A stretch of DNA of 64,000 bases from Primula veris (GCA_963682055.1 OY821741.1:8873501-8937500), one strand, 5' to 3'. Positions 23,384 through 35,479 are shown, numbered from the stretch's first letter. Program-made: numbers and translations. Notes: a model not told the origin generated them from the letters alone.

Positions 23384-23785
23384 TGTTAGAATGGTATACT
23401 AAGAGACATGATTTATTATCGGTTTTAGTATTTATTTATTAACAATAAATGTTTTATTTGAGAATAAATATGAGTAATGTTGTACATATTATTTACATGT
23501 ACATGTGTCTTTATTTTGTATAGTAAGTGATTTGGTGTGTAGAGTACGAATTACATACGGAATATCAAATCACTAGTTCTAACAGAATATATTTTATTGT
23601 TCATAAATTTAGATGGAGTGGACAACCATCAGTATAGTTATATAATAGAGTTTTAGTAGGTCTTTCTTAACTACATGAAACAGTGGAGTTCCGATTCTTT
23701 GTGTCAGAATACTTAAGAGTATATTGAACAGGACAAATTGGTATTATTTTATGGTACTGACCGGAATAAAATAACTATACATAAG

Positions 23786-23790
23786 GAATT
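23786..23790. repeat. 5-bp target duplication of the Sirevirus-like element (left)
   Basis: gaatt directly precedes the 5' LTR and is repeated at 33991-33995 directly after the 3' LTR. Confidence 0.92.
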
Positions 23791-25057
23791 TGTTAGGACC
23801 AGATTCCTGGTCTAAATATTGTTTATTGTCTATTGGTTTTTACTAAATAAATCCTAACTGTTACTACGAACTAAGACAGCATTGACAGGTTTTAAGTACT
23901 AGTTGTAACCTCAGTTACAACCTATGTTGACAGGTTTCAAGTATCAGTTGCAACCTCAGTTGCAACCTACTAAGTCAATAGTGACAGGTTCCAAGTACCA
24001 GTTGCAACCTCAGTTGCAACCTACTAAGTCAGTAGTAACAGGTTTCAAGTACTAGTTGCAACCTCAGTTGCAACCACAGTTCCAACCTGCTGCTCAGCAG
24101 TATTCTGTCTAGTTCTGTGAATCTGCATAGCTGTTATTTATTAATTGTTAATTGATTCTACAACATGCAGGATATATTCTCATATGATTCTAAAAGTTTA
24201 ATATGCGTTTAAGTGAGAATATCAAAGTGGTAAGGAAATATTTCCTAAAAGGTATAAAGAGATTAGTTATGTTTCCTTTAAATTTATAATTCTATATCTC
24301 TATTCTTATACTAATCTTTATCACATGTTTCAATCCTTGTTCCTTATCAATTCAGTATGATATGTTTAAAGATTGAATAAAATCAGGAGTTAATGTTTTA
24401 CATGAATACCTAAAAGATATCTTTTCAAGATATGATCTTTTATATGATTTCTAGCTATAGGACAATGCTAACTCCTACAATCAAGCTGGTTATTAAACAG
24501 GTATCAACCAATGATGATTGGAGTCAATCAATGCTGAAGTATCACGCAATGCATGGGAAGATTGAAGACAATCAACAAAGTCAAAAAGCAATCAAAAGAT
24601 ATTGAAGATTGAAGATTGTTTTTACTTGCTTATGTACTTAATAACTTGGCTTGTAAAAGTTTGTGTGTTCTAAATTATAAAGAACTTATTTTCTAGAGAG
24701 AATACACGTGAGCTTTAAAAAGAAAAACAATGGTGGGATGCCATTGATTTATAAGTGATAGTTATAGAGTAGGAGCAATATAGAGATAGGCAGAAAAACC
24801 TAGAGGGAGTCTAAGTGTTTTTCGTTAAGACTTGAGTCCTATATTGTAAGCTTTTTATAATATCATAATCTGGGTAAGTGCCCCGGAGACGTAGCCTAAT
24901 TAGGTGAACTCCGTTGTTAAATGTGCGTGTGATTTAATTTACGTACATTTAACATTTTACAGTTCTGTCCATTTATACACTAGGTTCTAACTGTGGTTGC
25001 GACCTCACTTAGAACCTAACTGCAAAACTGCAACTAGAACAGCGGATAGGAATTTCA
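23791..25057 (+). repeat. 5' LTR of the Sirevirus-like element
   Basis: Starts TGTTAGGACC and ends ggaatttca. Positions 23890-24095 carry a cluster of (a)gttgcaacctcagttgcaac-type repeats. A further decayed copy (ggttgcgacctc) lies near the 3' end at about 24995. A TATA-like stretch and a transcription start are not certain. The neighbouring phrase taagtgccccggagacgtag near 24880 looks like a conserved R/U5 segment. Confidence 0.93.
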
Positions 25058-25059
25058 AT

Positions 25060-25071
25060 TGGTATTAGAGC
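25060..25071 (+). other. Primer-binding site (initiator Met-tRNA type)
   Basis: tggtattagagc, one change from the canonical plant copia primer-binding site TGGTATCAGAGC, two bases after the LTR end. Confidence 0.85.
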
Positions 25072-25117
25072 TTCACACTAGATCTTACTTAGTGTGGATC
25101 CTGTGTTCTGGTTAAAG

Positions 25118-28100
25118 ATGGACTTAATGAGGGAAGGAAACGCTTTCAACAAACCTCCATTGCTTGAAGGAGGAGTAAACTATGGAGTATGGAAAATTAG
25201 AATGAGGTCTTTCATCAAACAGCAGAATGAACATGCATGGAAAACTGTTATGTATGGATGGGAGGCTTCAACTACCATGGATAGTGAAGGAGAACTAATT
25301 CTCTTACCTAAAGATAGATGGTCTGCTGATGAAGACAGAAAGTCAAGTGCCAACTCAACAGCCATAAACTTGATTTTTGCTGGTGTAACTCTCAGTGTAT
25401 TCAGGTATATTTCTCATTGTGAAACAGCTAAAGAGGCATGGGATATTTTGCAAGTTACTTTTGAAGGAACTACTAAAGTAAAAGCTTTCAAACTTCAACA
25501 GTTAACTACTCAATTTGAGAACTTAAGAATGGAGGAAGATGAAAACATTGAACAATTTAATGGTAGAATCTGCCACATTGCTCATCAAGCTGAAACCTTA
25601 GGTGAAAAATACAGTGATGCTAAACTTGTTAAGAAAACTCTTAGGTCACTCCCAGAAAGGTTTGAAATTAAGGTCACAGCTATTGAAGAATCAACTGACT
25701 TAGATAATCTTAAACTTGAAGAACTCATAGGAAATCTAAGTACTCATGAACTAAAATTCTTCAAACATAAAAGACCAGAAAAGGGAATAGCATTTCAAGC
25801 TAAGAAATCTGAATCTAATGTCTGTGATAAAATGAGTGATGAAGAACAACTAGCTTTCTTTGCAAAAAAGGTTTACAAGAAGTTTTATAAGAAAAAGGAA
25901 GATGATACTGGTTCATCTAAAAACTTTCAGAAAAAGGATAACCAGTTTAAGACAGATTCTAGGTTCAATAATAACTCTACAGGAAAGTGGAATTCCAAAG
26001 AAAAGGATAAAGAATACAAACCTAAAGAGATTCAGTGTAGAGAATGCAGAGGTTTTGGTCATATTCAGGCTGAGTGTGCAAACACTTTAAAAAGAAACAA
26101 AAATGCTTATATAACCACTCATAGTGATAGTGATTCTGAGAGCAACAGTGATGAAGAGGATTGTTCTAATTTTGTTAATTTCATGGGAATAATCACTGAA
26201 AAAGAACATACTTATGAAAGTGACTGTGAGCAGGTTTCAACCATAGTTACAACTGCCATTGAAACATATAGCAGTGATGAGGAAGAACCTTCTGATGAAA
26301 ACATTACTAAGCAATACCTTGTTCTGTATGAAAAGTATAAATGTCTGAGTAAACAATCCTTGATCATAAGCAAACTAAATGTTGATCTAAAGGATGAGGT
26401 TAAAAGTCTTACTGAGAAGCTTAAACTACAACTGGCTGAACTTACTGAAACTAAAAAGATAATAAAATTGCTGAATGTTTCTGCTTCAGATAAATTAGAT
26501 GACATGCTGTCATATTCTAGAGGCTCCAAAGATATCAGTGGTCTAGGTTACTATGGTGGTAAAAGTACAGGAAAAACTACTTTTATTGAAGCTGTTGCTA
26601 AAGCTAAAACTCATGAGTTTGACCATAAGGTTAGAAGCTCAGTTGCAACCAGAGTTGCAACCAGGAATAAAACTCAGGTTTATGTAAAGAAGGTTGGAAG
26701 CTCAGTTACAACCAAAGTTGCAACCATGAATAAACTGAATAGCTTTAGGGATAAAAATAACTTTAGGTTGAAGTTGTGTAATTTCTGTAAAAAACCTGGT
26801 CATTCTGAAATCCAGTGTTATCTAAAAAGGAACAGAAAGTATATTTCCCAGAAAACCTGGTTGGCTTCTGTCAATAAAAATTTGAAATGGGTCTGGAAAG
26901 TTAAAGAAAAAGCAACCTTAATTGCTAACAACAAAGCTGTTATTAACTCCTTGAATGCTGTTACTTCTAATGATTGGTATTTTGACAGTGGATGCTCTAA
27001 GCATATGACAGGTACTGCAAGTCTCCTAAAAAATGTCACCATTCTTACAGGTAACACTGTTGTGTTTGGAGGTGGAGATACAGGTAAAATTGTTGGTAAA
27101 GTTGCCTTAAACAAACCTGGAATGCCTAATATTGAGGATGTTTTTCTTGTAGATGGTCTAAAAGCTAATCTTATTAGTATCAGTCAACTCTGTGATAATG
27201 AAATGACTGTTAAATTTGACAAAGAAAGATGTCTAATTACTAATCTTAACAATGATTTAATCATGACTGGAGTTAGATCAACCAACAGCTGCTATGTGTT
27301 TGAAAAAGCTGAAAAAGAATTGCCTCAAAGTAGGTGTAATCAAGCCATTACTAGTAATGTAGATATTTGGCATAAAAGGCTTGGGCATGTGAATTACAAA
27401 ACTTTAGATAAGCTTGTTAAAAAGGAATTGATAAGAGGAATTCCTAAACTTAGTGCTAAAACTCAAAGTGTCTGTGGTGATTGTGCTATAGGCAAACAAA
27501 CCAAAAGTATTCACAAAAGTACTAGTCAAATCTACACTAAGAGAGTCTTAGAACTTCTTCATATTGACTTGATGGGTCCTATGCAAACTGCTAGTATAGG
27601 TGGTAAGAAGTACATTTTGGTAGTTGTAGATGATTTCTCTAGATACTCTTGGGTAGTGTTCTTAAAAGATAAGTCTGAAACTTTTGAACTGTTCAAAACT
27701 CTGTGCTTAAAACTGCAACTTGAAAAGGGTTCCACTAGTGGTAATATTGCTAGGATTAGAAGTGATCATGGAACTGAATTTGAAAACATCAAGTTTAGAG
27801 AATTCTGCAACTCCTTAGGTATAAGTCATGAGTTCTCTGCTCCTAAGACTCCACAGTAAAATGGCATAGTTGAAAGTAAAAATAGAACCATTCAGGAAAT
27901 GGCTAGAGTAATGCTTAACTCTAAGAAACTTGCCAACAGATTTTGGGCTGAAGCTGTTAATACTGCCTGTCATATAGTTAATAGAGTTTATATTACTAAA
28001 GGTACTTCCATGACAGCTTATGAAATATGGAAAGGTAGAAAACCCAATGTAAAGTATTTTCAAGTTTTTGGATGTGTTTGCTACATTCTCAGAGATAGAG

Positions 28101-30118
28101 AGCATCTTGGTAAATTTGACTCTAAAAGTGATAAAGGGATTTTTCTTGGTTATCCTCAGAATAGTAGAGCATTTAGAGTCTTCAATCAAAGAACAAACTG
28201 TGTTATGGAATCTTATAATGTGTTATTTGATGACCTAAAAACTGTTGATGAGATTACAGGTGATGATGAACAGGCTGAGACTGCAGAAAAAGAGAAAGAA
28301 GAAACTCAACAAGCTGGAAGTCCCAGAGTGGTTGGAAGTCCAGTTGCAACTGAGGTTACAACTGAGGTTGGAACTGAGGTTGGAACCGCAGTTGAAACCC
28401 AGAATACTGCTGAGTCTGAAGAAGAGGAAGAAAGTTCTCATGTTCAGTCAACTAGCAGGCCTCGCTATGTAAGGACTCAGAAAAATCATTCTCTTGACAA
28501 TGTCATAGGAGAAGTTACTTCAGGTATGAAAACCAGAGGTAAAAGAAATAATGTTGTTCACTTTGCTTGTTATATCTCTCAGTTAGAACCCAAGAATATA
28601 AAAGAAGCTCTAGAAGATAGTGAATGAATTTTAGCTATGCAGGATGAATTGGCTCAATTTGAGAGAAATGATGTATGGACTTTAGTACCCAGACCTTCTA
28701 ATAAAAATGTTATAGGGACTAAATGGATTTTTAGAAATAAAAGTGATGAGGATGGAGTGATTATCAGGAATAAAGCTAGGTTGGTAGCTCAAGGTTATAC
28801 ACAAATTGAGGGAATTGACTTTGATGAAACCTTTGCTCCTGTAGCTAGAATTGAATCCATTAGAATGCTATTATCTCTTGCATGTCTGTATGACTTTAAA
28901 CTGTTTCAACTTGACATAAAGAGTGCTTTTCTGAATGGTATGATTAATGAAGAGGTTTATGTCTGTCAACCTAAGGGATTTGAAGATCCAAACTTTCCTG
29001 AACATGTTTATTTGCTGAAAAAGGCCTTGTATGGTCTTAAGCAAGCTCCTAGAGCTTGGTATGATAGATTAACAAAGTTTTTGCTAGAAAAAGGTTTCAA
29101 CAAAGGGGGAGTTGATAAAACTCTGTTTACCAAGAAAACTACAAAGGATATAATAATTGCTCAAATATATGTTGATGACATTGTTTTTGGATCTACTTCT
29201 AATAAAAGGGTAGAAGAATTCATTTCTGATATGAAGAATGAATTTGAAATGAGTGGTGGAGGAGAACTAACTTACTTTCTAGGATTGCAAATTAAACAGA
29301 ATGAGAAAGGAATTTTTCTTTGCCAAAGTAAGTATGCAGACAATCTTGTTAAGAAGTTTGGTCTGAGTGAGAGTAAAGAGAAGAGAACCCCTATGAGTAC
29401 CACTCTTAAACTTTCTAGAAATGATAAAGGAAAAAGTGTTTGTCCAAGTCTCTATAGATCCATGATTGGAAGTCTGCTTTATTTAACTGCTAGTAGACCA
29501 GACCTTTGCTTAAGTGTAGGAGTGTGTGCCAGGTATCAGGCAAACCCTTTAGAACCTCATCTTCTAGCTGTCAAAAGGATTTTAAGGTATGTAAAAGGCA
29601 CAATTCACCTAGGTCTTTGGTATTCTAAAGATACAAACCATTTTCTAAGTTGCTACTGTGATGCAGATTGGGCAGGAAACATAGATGATAGAAAGAGTAC
29701 TTCTGGTGGTTGTTTTTATTTTGGAAACAACCTTGTTTCTTGGTTCAGTAAAAAGCAAAATTGCATATCTTTATCTACTGCTGAGGCAGAATATGTTGCA
29801 GCTGGAAATGGATGCACTCAATTAATTTGGATGAAACAAATGTTAACTGATTATAATGTTAAACAAGAAATATTAACTCTGTTTTGTGATAACAAAAGTG
29901 CTATAGATTTAGCTAAAAATCCAGTTCAACATTCCAGAACCAAGCATATTGATCTAAGGCATCACTTTATTAGAGAACTAGTTGAAGAAAAAAGCTTAAT
30001 TTTAGAACATGTTTCAACTGAAAGACAATTAGCAGATATTTTCACAAAACCCCTTGATACAAACAAGTTTGAATCATTAAGAAGTGACATAGGGGTATGT
30101 CATTATCAATCTAATTGA
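25118..30118 (+). pseudogene. Gag-Pol polyprotein of the Sirevirus-like element, interrupted by exactly two nonsense codons
   Basis: A single frame of 1,667 codons runs from ATG 25118 to the stop ending 30118. The GTG at 25094 is also in frame, but the ATG is preferred. Domains: gag (UBN2-like) from 25118, CCHC knuckle CRECRGFGHIQAEC (about 26037), second knuckle CNFCKKPGHSEIQC (about 26776), aspartic protease box WYFDSGCSKHMTG (about 26974), integrase zinc site WHKRLGHVN...CGDCAIGKQ, DDE integrase (Asp near 27565, Asp in RSDHGTEF about 27763, Glu near 27869), reverse transcriptase with YVDDIVFG (about 29167), and RNase H with YCDADWAG (about 29653) and STAEAEY. Lesions: TAA at 27857-27859, where Gln is expected in the PQ-NG integrase motif, and TGA at 28625-28627, where Trp is expected. 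Both are single transitions of the kind cytosine deamination produces. All key catalytic motifs remain readable. Confidence 0.93.
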
Positions 30119-31085
30119 ATATTCTTGCTAAATATGTCTGTATTGAGTACCTTCAATAATTTTTATTTCTAAGGTTAAGTCTTAATTGAGCTGTGGTGTT
30201 TTTGTTTTGAAAAAGCCGCTTTTTGGTGTCTCAAAAACAGATGTGAGGTAACTTGTCTTTGAAAACCTCTCTGGTAATAGAGTTGCAAGCACAAAGTGCA
30301 TTTTGTTGAGTTGGTTGCAAGTTCAGTTGCAACATCAGTTGAAACCTCATACGCTCAATAACTGGTTGGAAGTTCAGTTACAACTTCAGTTGAAACCTCG
30401 TGTTAAAAATACTGGTTGCAAGCTCAGTTGTAACATCAGTTGAAACCTCAGTCTATTTTATAACTGCCAAGACAAAGTCTTGTTATTTTTGACATCACTT
30501 ATACTCTTTCCTTGCTGAGGTCATCAAACTAGTTTTTGTGTAGAGATAAAAACGGATTTGCTCAATATAAGCTCCTGAAATCTAATCTTTATTAAGGCTA
30601 TTCAATGATAAACATATTTTCTTGGGTAAATTGCTAGATTTTCGTTTTTCAAAAGCTTGAATATCTGTCAAATTGATATCTTTATCTTGAATCAATTCAA
30701 AATTCCTTAAAAGCTTCAACTCTTGAATTTTCAAATTTTGGATCAATCTGTTTAAAAAGGAATGTTTATCTGTAGTAACTGCTGAATTTATCTTAATGCC
30801 AACTGTTTTCTTCGTTATTTAAGTATGATTTTGTTTTTTCAAAATTCTGTTGATAAGAAACTTCCTATTTTTTGGCTAAATCTGTTGAACAATTGATTTG
30901 CATGTATCTCTTTCCAAATACAGAAAGATATGGACTTAATTGCTTTTTATACTAAACTCTTTTTATATCCTAAATCTTTTACAATTGTCACAATTACTCT
31001 CTCTCTCTCTCTCTACTAAAAACCCTACTCTCTGTAAAACCTACTGCTAGGTTCTAAGTACGGTTCCAACCTCCCTGTTGCAACC
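30119..31085 (+). promoter_or_regulatory. Post-pol spacer with GTTGCAAC repeats and a candidate internal promoter
   Basis: 30283-30452 contains three spaced copies of a module reading ggttg.aag.tcagttg.aac followed by ttcagttgaaacctc-like sequence, the same motif as in the LTR. From 30940 there is a plant-promoter-like arrangement: tttttatatcc (about 30960), a (CT)n run ctctctctctctctctct (30993-31014), then a leader aaaaaccctactctctgtaaaacc, and a further repeat copy ending gttgcaaccatg, whose ATG starts the third ORF. Confidence 0.5.
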
Positions 31086-32395
31086 ATGTCTAATAACCCC
31101 AATTCTGATGATGATTGCACTCTAAGAGATTTCGTGAACAAATCTTCAACAAGTCATAGCTCTAAGGCTAAGGTAAGTGCGTCTTCTTCTCCTAAGACAT
31201 GCAGGACTAAAAAGCGTCATAGGAGGAATCCTATTAATGATCCTTTTGTTGCTAAGTTTGAGTATGATCAAAAATTTAATGCAGTTGATCCTAAGTTCTG
31301 GAGAAGAAGAACTTATAGGAGATTTAGGGCTTTTTCTAGTAAAGAAATTCACTGTGAAAGGAAGCTCAATTTGGTCAGTTATCCACACATACAGGTGTAT
31401 GTTGAAAAGCTGTTGCATGCTGTTGGTTTAGGAAAAACAATTACTTTTGCTGAATCTTTTCTTCCTTCTGTTGTTAAAGAATTCTATGCTAATCTCAGTA
31501 GCATTGTATTTGATGAGGGAAACCCTGCTTATGGGAGAGTTTTTCTGAGAGGTCTTACTTTGCACTTTACTCCAAAACTTATTAATGATTTCCTAAATAC
31601 ACTCAATCCTGATGTTGAAGATGTTAATTATGACTTTGAGGTCATTGTCTTGGTTCTAACTGGTAAGAACAATAGATTTGATGGGAATTCCATCAAAACA
31701 TCCTCTCTCACTCTGTGTGCTGCTGTTCTGCACAAAATAGCTAGGTTTAACTGGACCCCAACCAAACAGCCCTCAAAAGTTAGCAAAGATATGGCTACCT
31801 TTCTCTATAAAATCATGGATTCTAGGCCTATCAACTTTGGACATCACGTCTTCAATCTCATAAGAGATTTCAGTAACACATATTCTACTTCCACTCTCCT
31901 TCCTTTCCCCTGCCTCATATCTGGTATGATTCTAGGCCAAGTTTATTCTATGGGCAGAAATTCTCCTATCAATATCATGAATGAACCCTCCTCTGATTGT
32001 CCATCTGCCCTATACATTTCTGCTAAGTTGCTAAAAGAAGGGCATGTTAATGACATATCTGGAGACAAGGGCAAAGAAAAAGAAGAAGAGACATCTAATG
32101 CTCCTTCAGAAAAGAAGAAGTGTGTAAGTGGTATTTGAAGCAAAAGTTGGCTTACAATGAAGAAAGGAGGGCTGAGCTGGATACTGATGACTATCAAATC
32201 AAGAAGTTGCTGGAAAATCTTATAGAAAGTGAAAGTGATAGTGACAGTGATGGTGGTGCCAGTGATGGGGATGCAACTCACAGTGATGATGGCTTCTCTA
32301 TAAGCAGTGAGGATGACAATGCAGAAGATGAAGAGGTGGTAAGAACCAATCCTCTCAGAGAAAGAGCTCCACATTCTGATATTCCTCGAGACTGA
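31086..32395 (+). pseudogene. Third ORF: 'putative plant transposon protein'-type domain with acidic C-terminus, one frameshift
   Basis: The first frame (31086-32138, 350 codons) starts at an ATG in accatgtc. It has a basic N-terminus with KKRHRRNP, then a globular region with YVEKLLHAVGL, VVKEFYANLS, YGRVFLRGLTLHFTPKLINDFL, a conserved-looking HKIARFNWTPT and RPINFGHHVFNLI. This layout is familiar from the plant-specific domain often named 'putative plant transposon protein' (PF20167-like). It ends in a Lys/Glu-rich stretch. A second frame resumes within the same Lys-rich stretch (about 32110-32120) and runs to 32395 with an amphipathic segment and a Ser/Asp/Glu acidic tail. One small indel would join the two frames into about 435 codons. 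Position after pol is where some Sireviruses carry an envelope-like ORF, but I see no signal peptide or membrane helix here. Function unknown. Confidence 0.6.
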
Positions 32396-32710
32396 GTACA
32401 ATGGTTGCTGACAAATAGGGGGAGTGAAGTTTATGATCAGTTTATGTTCTGTTTTGTTTTTGTTGTTCAGTTTCATTCAATTTCAAGACACAATGCTGTT
32501 GTGCTAAGACAATGTTGTGCCATGTTTTTTTTTGTCTTTAATTTACTGCAATTTCAAGTTTGAAGTATGGCTGTTTTTAAATTGAATATGTGAATGATTG
32601 TGCTTATTTAAAATGCCTGAAATTCTAACATACAGGGGGAGCTTACTGATATTGAATTTGCAGGTGGTTGGGATGACTTATAAACTTAATTGATTTGTCA
32701 AAACCAATGA

Positions 32711-32723
32711 CAAAGGGGGAGAT
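32711..32723 (+). other. Polypurine tract of the Sirevirus-like element
   Basis: caaagggggagat directly abuts the 3' LTR. A related caggggga lies at 32633-32640 and a taggggga at 32415-32422, so purine tracts are repeated in the 3' untranslated part. Confidence 0.85.
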
Positions 32724-33990
32724 TGTTAGGACCAGATTCCTGGTCTAAATATTATTTATTGTCTATTGGTTTTTACTAAATAAATCCTAACTGTTACTAC
32801 GAACTAAGACAGCATTGACAGGTTTTAAGTACTAGTTGTAACCTCAGTTACAACCTATGTTGACAGGTTTCAAGTATCAGTTGCAACCTCAGTTGCAACC
32901 TACTAAGTCAATAGTGACAGGTTCCAAGTACCAGTTGCAACCTCAGTTGCAACCTACTAAGTCAGTAGTAACAGGTTTCAAGTACTAGTTGCAACCTCAG
33001 TTGCAACCACAGTTCCAACCTGCTGCTCAGCAGTATTCTGTCTAGTTCTGTGAATCTGCATAGCTGTTATTTATTAATTGTTAATTGATTCTACAGCATG
33101 CAGGATATATTCTCATATGATTCTAAAAGTTTAATATGCGTTTAAGTGAGAATATCAAAGTGGTAAGGAAATATTTCCTAAAAGGTATAAAGAGATTAGT
33201 TATGTTTCCTTTAAATTTATAATTCTATATCTCTATTCTTATACTAATCTTTATCACATGTTTCAATCCTTGTTCCTTATCAATTCAGTATGATATGTTT
33301 AAAGATTGAATAAAATCAGGAGTTAATGTTTTACATGAATACCTAAAAGATATCTTTTCAAGATATGATCTTTTATATGATTTCTAGCTATATGACAATG
33401 CTAACTCCTACAATCAAGCTGGTTATTAAACCGGTATCAACCAATGATGATTGGAGTCAATCAATGCTGAAGTATCACGCAATGCATGGGAAGATTGAAG
33501 CCAATCAACAAAGTCAAAAAGCAATCAAAAGATATTGAAGATTGAAGATTGTTTTTACTTGCTTATATACTTAATAACTTGGCTTGTAAAAGTTTGTGTG
33601 TTCTAAATTATAAAGAACTTATTTTCTAGAGAGAATACACGTGAGCTTTAAAAAGAAAAACAATGGTGGGATGCCATTGATTTATAAGTGATAGTTATAG
33701 AGTAGGAGCAATATAGAGATAGGCAGAAAAACCTAGAGGAAGTCTAAGTGTTTTTCGTTAAGACTTGAGTCCTATATTGTAAGCTTTTTATAATATCATA
33801 ATCTGGGTAAGTGCCCCGGAGACGTAGCCTAATTAGGTGAACTCCGTTGTTAAATGTGCGTGTGATTTAATTTACGTACATTTAACATTTTACAGTTCTG
33901 TCCATTTATACACTAGGTTCTAACTGTGGTTGCAACCTCACTTAGAACCTAACTGCAAAACTGCAACTAGAACAGCGGATAGGAATTTCA
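32724..33990 (+). repeat. 3' LTR of the Sirevirus-like element
   Basis: Same length (1,267) and sequence as 23791-25057 apart from about eight single-base differences. Examples are attgttt/attattt near the start, caacatg/cagcatg, ataggac/atatgac, aacagg/aaccgg, and gcgacc/gcaacc near the end. Followed by target duplication gaatt. Confidence 0.93.
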
Positions 33991-34498
33991 GAATTATTAT
34001 AATTATTTGTACTCTTAATCACTATATTATTTTCGATACGCATATTTATAATGTATACTGCTTTTATTTATAATTTCTGAGATTTGTTGTGATCAACAAA
34101 CCCGTACATTGGGCAGTAACATTATTTATATGGTGTGTGTCTATAATCAAAAGAATTCACGTTCTTGATTAAGGATTGATTATATCACATCGAGAAACTC
34201 ATAACTTTTGTTTGTGTGTCAAATCTTGCAAGTGTATTTTAATATCCGACACAACAAATAAGTTAAGTAGTAAGATCAAGAAAAAAATATGTCAAGTAAA
34301 ATAATTGTCAGTAATTTATTTACTTGGTGTATATCTGTAATCTTAAGGTGAGTAGAAAAATTAAGTATTTAATAGCGTGCTCTCAAATATTATTTGAGAA
34401 GCAATTAGAGTGCAATTTTATTTTTTAATAGAAATGAATATAATTTACCGATATAAGATTCTAAAATTGATAAATTATTAATTAGATAATATTATATC
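33991..34498 (+). repeat. Interrupted copia element A sequence, including the first part of its 3' LTR
   Basis: 33991-33995 is the right gaatt duplication of the Sirevirus-like element. From about 34306 (tgtcagtaattt) onward the sequence aligns with the 5' LTR of element A (17590 on). At 34499 the LTR is interrupted by a minus-strand copia element, whose left target duplication atatc is 34494-34498. 33996-34305 has no gene; it may be 3' untranslated sequence of A or an LTR part missing from the clipped 5' copy. Confidence 0.6.
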
Positions 34499-34713
34499 TG
34501 TTGTGTGACATATTAGCTCACATATATATGTATATAGATATAGAGAGAGAATATAGAGAGAGACAACAACATGGTCTTTATTAATCAGAATGTATATGAA
34601 TGAATGTCAAATACAAGACCCCTAACCCTCTTTATATAGATAGAGGGGTAGGGTTATAAGTCCACTTGGGCCCATAAAGTACAAGCCCAATAGTCCAATA
34701 ATATCCTACAACA
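34499..34713 (-). repeat. 3' LTR of the minus-strand copia element
   Basis: Begins tgttgtgtgacatattagct and ends atcctacaaca. It is about 13 bases shorter than its partner at 41176-41403 because that copy has one more gagagaatata unit. Otherwise only a few substitutions separate them. Confidence 0.92.
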
Positions 34714-34723
34714 CTCCCCCTTT

Positions 34724-35470
34724 GGACGTCTTGAATTCTTCGTCTTCATGCAGTCGATCTGAGTCGAGTTCATTCGCAATGCTAAACACATAAAAACCTT
34801 AGGGACGGAAAACCCAGTGTGGGACAAAACCGGTACCTAGGAGAAACTGTGTAGCCAAATGATATAGGCCGAAATATCATGTAAGTAACTAACCACAAAA
34901 TAGTGTGCCTCATCAAAACCTTTCCAGAGCAAACCCAATGGGAAAATCTCTGATCGAAGGAAAAATAGTGCAACAGTGGTAGTAGTAGGGGATCAACCAC
35001 AAAACAGGTGCCTCATCAAAACCTTGCTAGAGTAAACCCAGTGGGAAAAAATCTCTAGTCGAAGCACAAAAGAGTACACAGTGGTAAGAAGTATACAACA
35101 GGATACTCTCCCTAATTTCGGCAATCTTAAATGAGATAAGATGGGAACGTGTCTCGCTAAAAACTTGCCAAGGAAAACCCAGTGGGAAAAAACCTTGGTC
35201 TAAGGACAAAAAGAGTACACGAGCATACGACTGGATGCTCCCCCTCACTTGCACACGACAGGGTGCGAGAATTTTGACTAAGTAGTAATTAGTACAATAA
35301 GCATTCACCTGGATGCTCCCCCTCACTTGCACACGATTGGGTGCAAAGATTTCATATTCCAAGAAAGAGTACGAGCATTCGACTGGATGCCTCATTTACT
35401 TGCACACGACTGTATGCAAGAAAATATAACGTGGAATAAAACGAGCATTCGACAGGATGCTCTTAAACTT
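34724..35470 (-). repeat. Iterated polypurine-tract-like modules in the copia 3' region
   Basis: Modules reading ggatgctccccctcacttgc followed by acacga..gggtgc occur at about 35231, 35311 and (decayed) 35385. Modules reading aaacccagtgggaaaaa with a following gt-cgaag.acaaaagagta occur at about 34925, 35033 and 35175. On the coding (minus) strand the former read GCAAGTGAGGGGGAGCATCC, so a GAGGGGGAG polypurine core is repeated upstream of the true polypurine tract. The same modules occur at 57140-57640. Confidence 0.75.
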
Positions 35471-35479
35471 CATATGTGA

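Larger units (their letters stand above)
23791..33990 (+). mobile_element. Young full-length Sirevirus-like copia retrotransposon with a third ORF
   Basis: 10.2 kb with two LTRs of 1,267 bases each, differing at only about eight positions that I could count (about 0.6%). It has a 5-bp target duplication, primer-binding site tggtattagagc (25060-25071) and polypurine tract caaagggggagat (32711-32723). Order: gag-pol polyprotein, a 1-kb spacer with repeat motif, a third ORF, polypurine tract. The order (INT before RT), long LTRs, large gag with two CCHC knuckles and an extra ORF after pol fit the Sirevirus (SIRE/Maximus) lineage of Ty1/copia. It is inserted in copia element A. Confidence 0.92.

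Noticed and set aside
31086..32395. Envelope-like protein
   Set aside because: Position fits, but there is no signal peptide, no membrane helix and no coiled-coil fusion region. The domain pattern fits a plant transposon protein better.
31943..32476. 177-codon minus-strand frame opposite the third ORF of the Sirevirus-like element
   Set aside because: Antisense shadow; its composition mirrors the acidic tail of the plus-strand ORF and no domain is recognisable.
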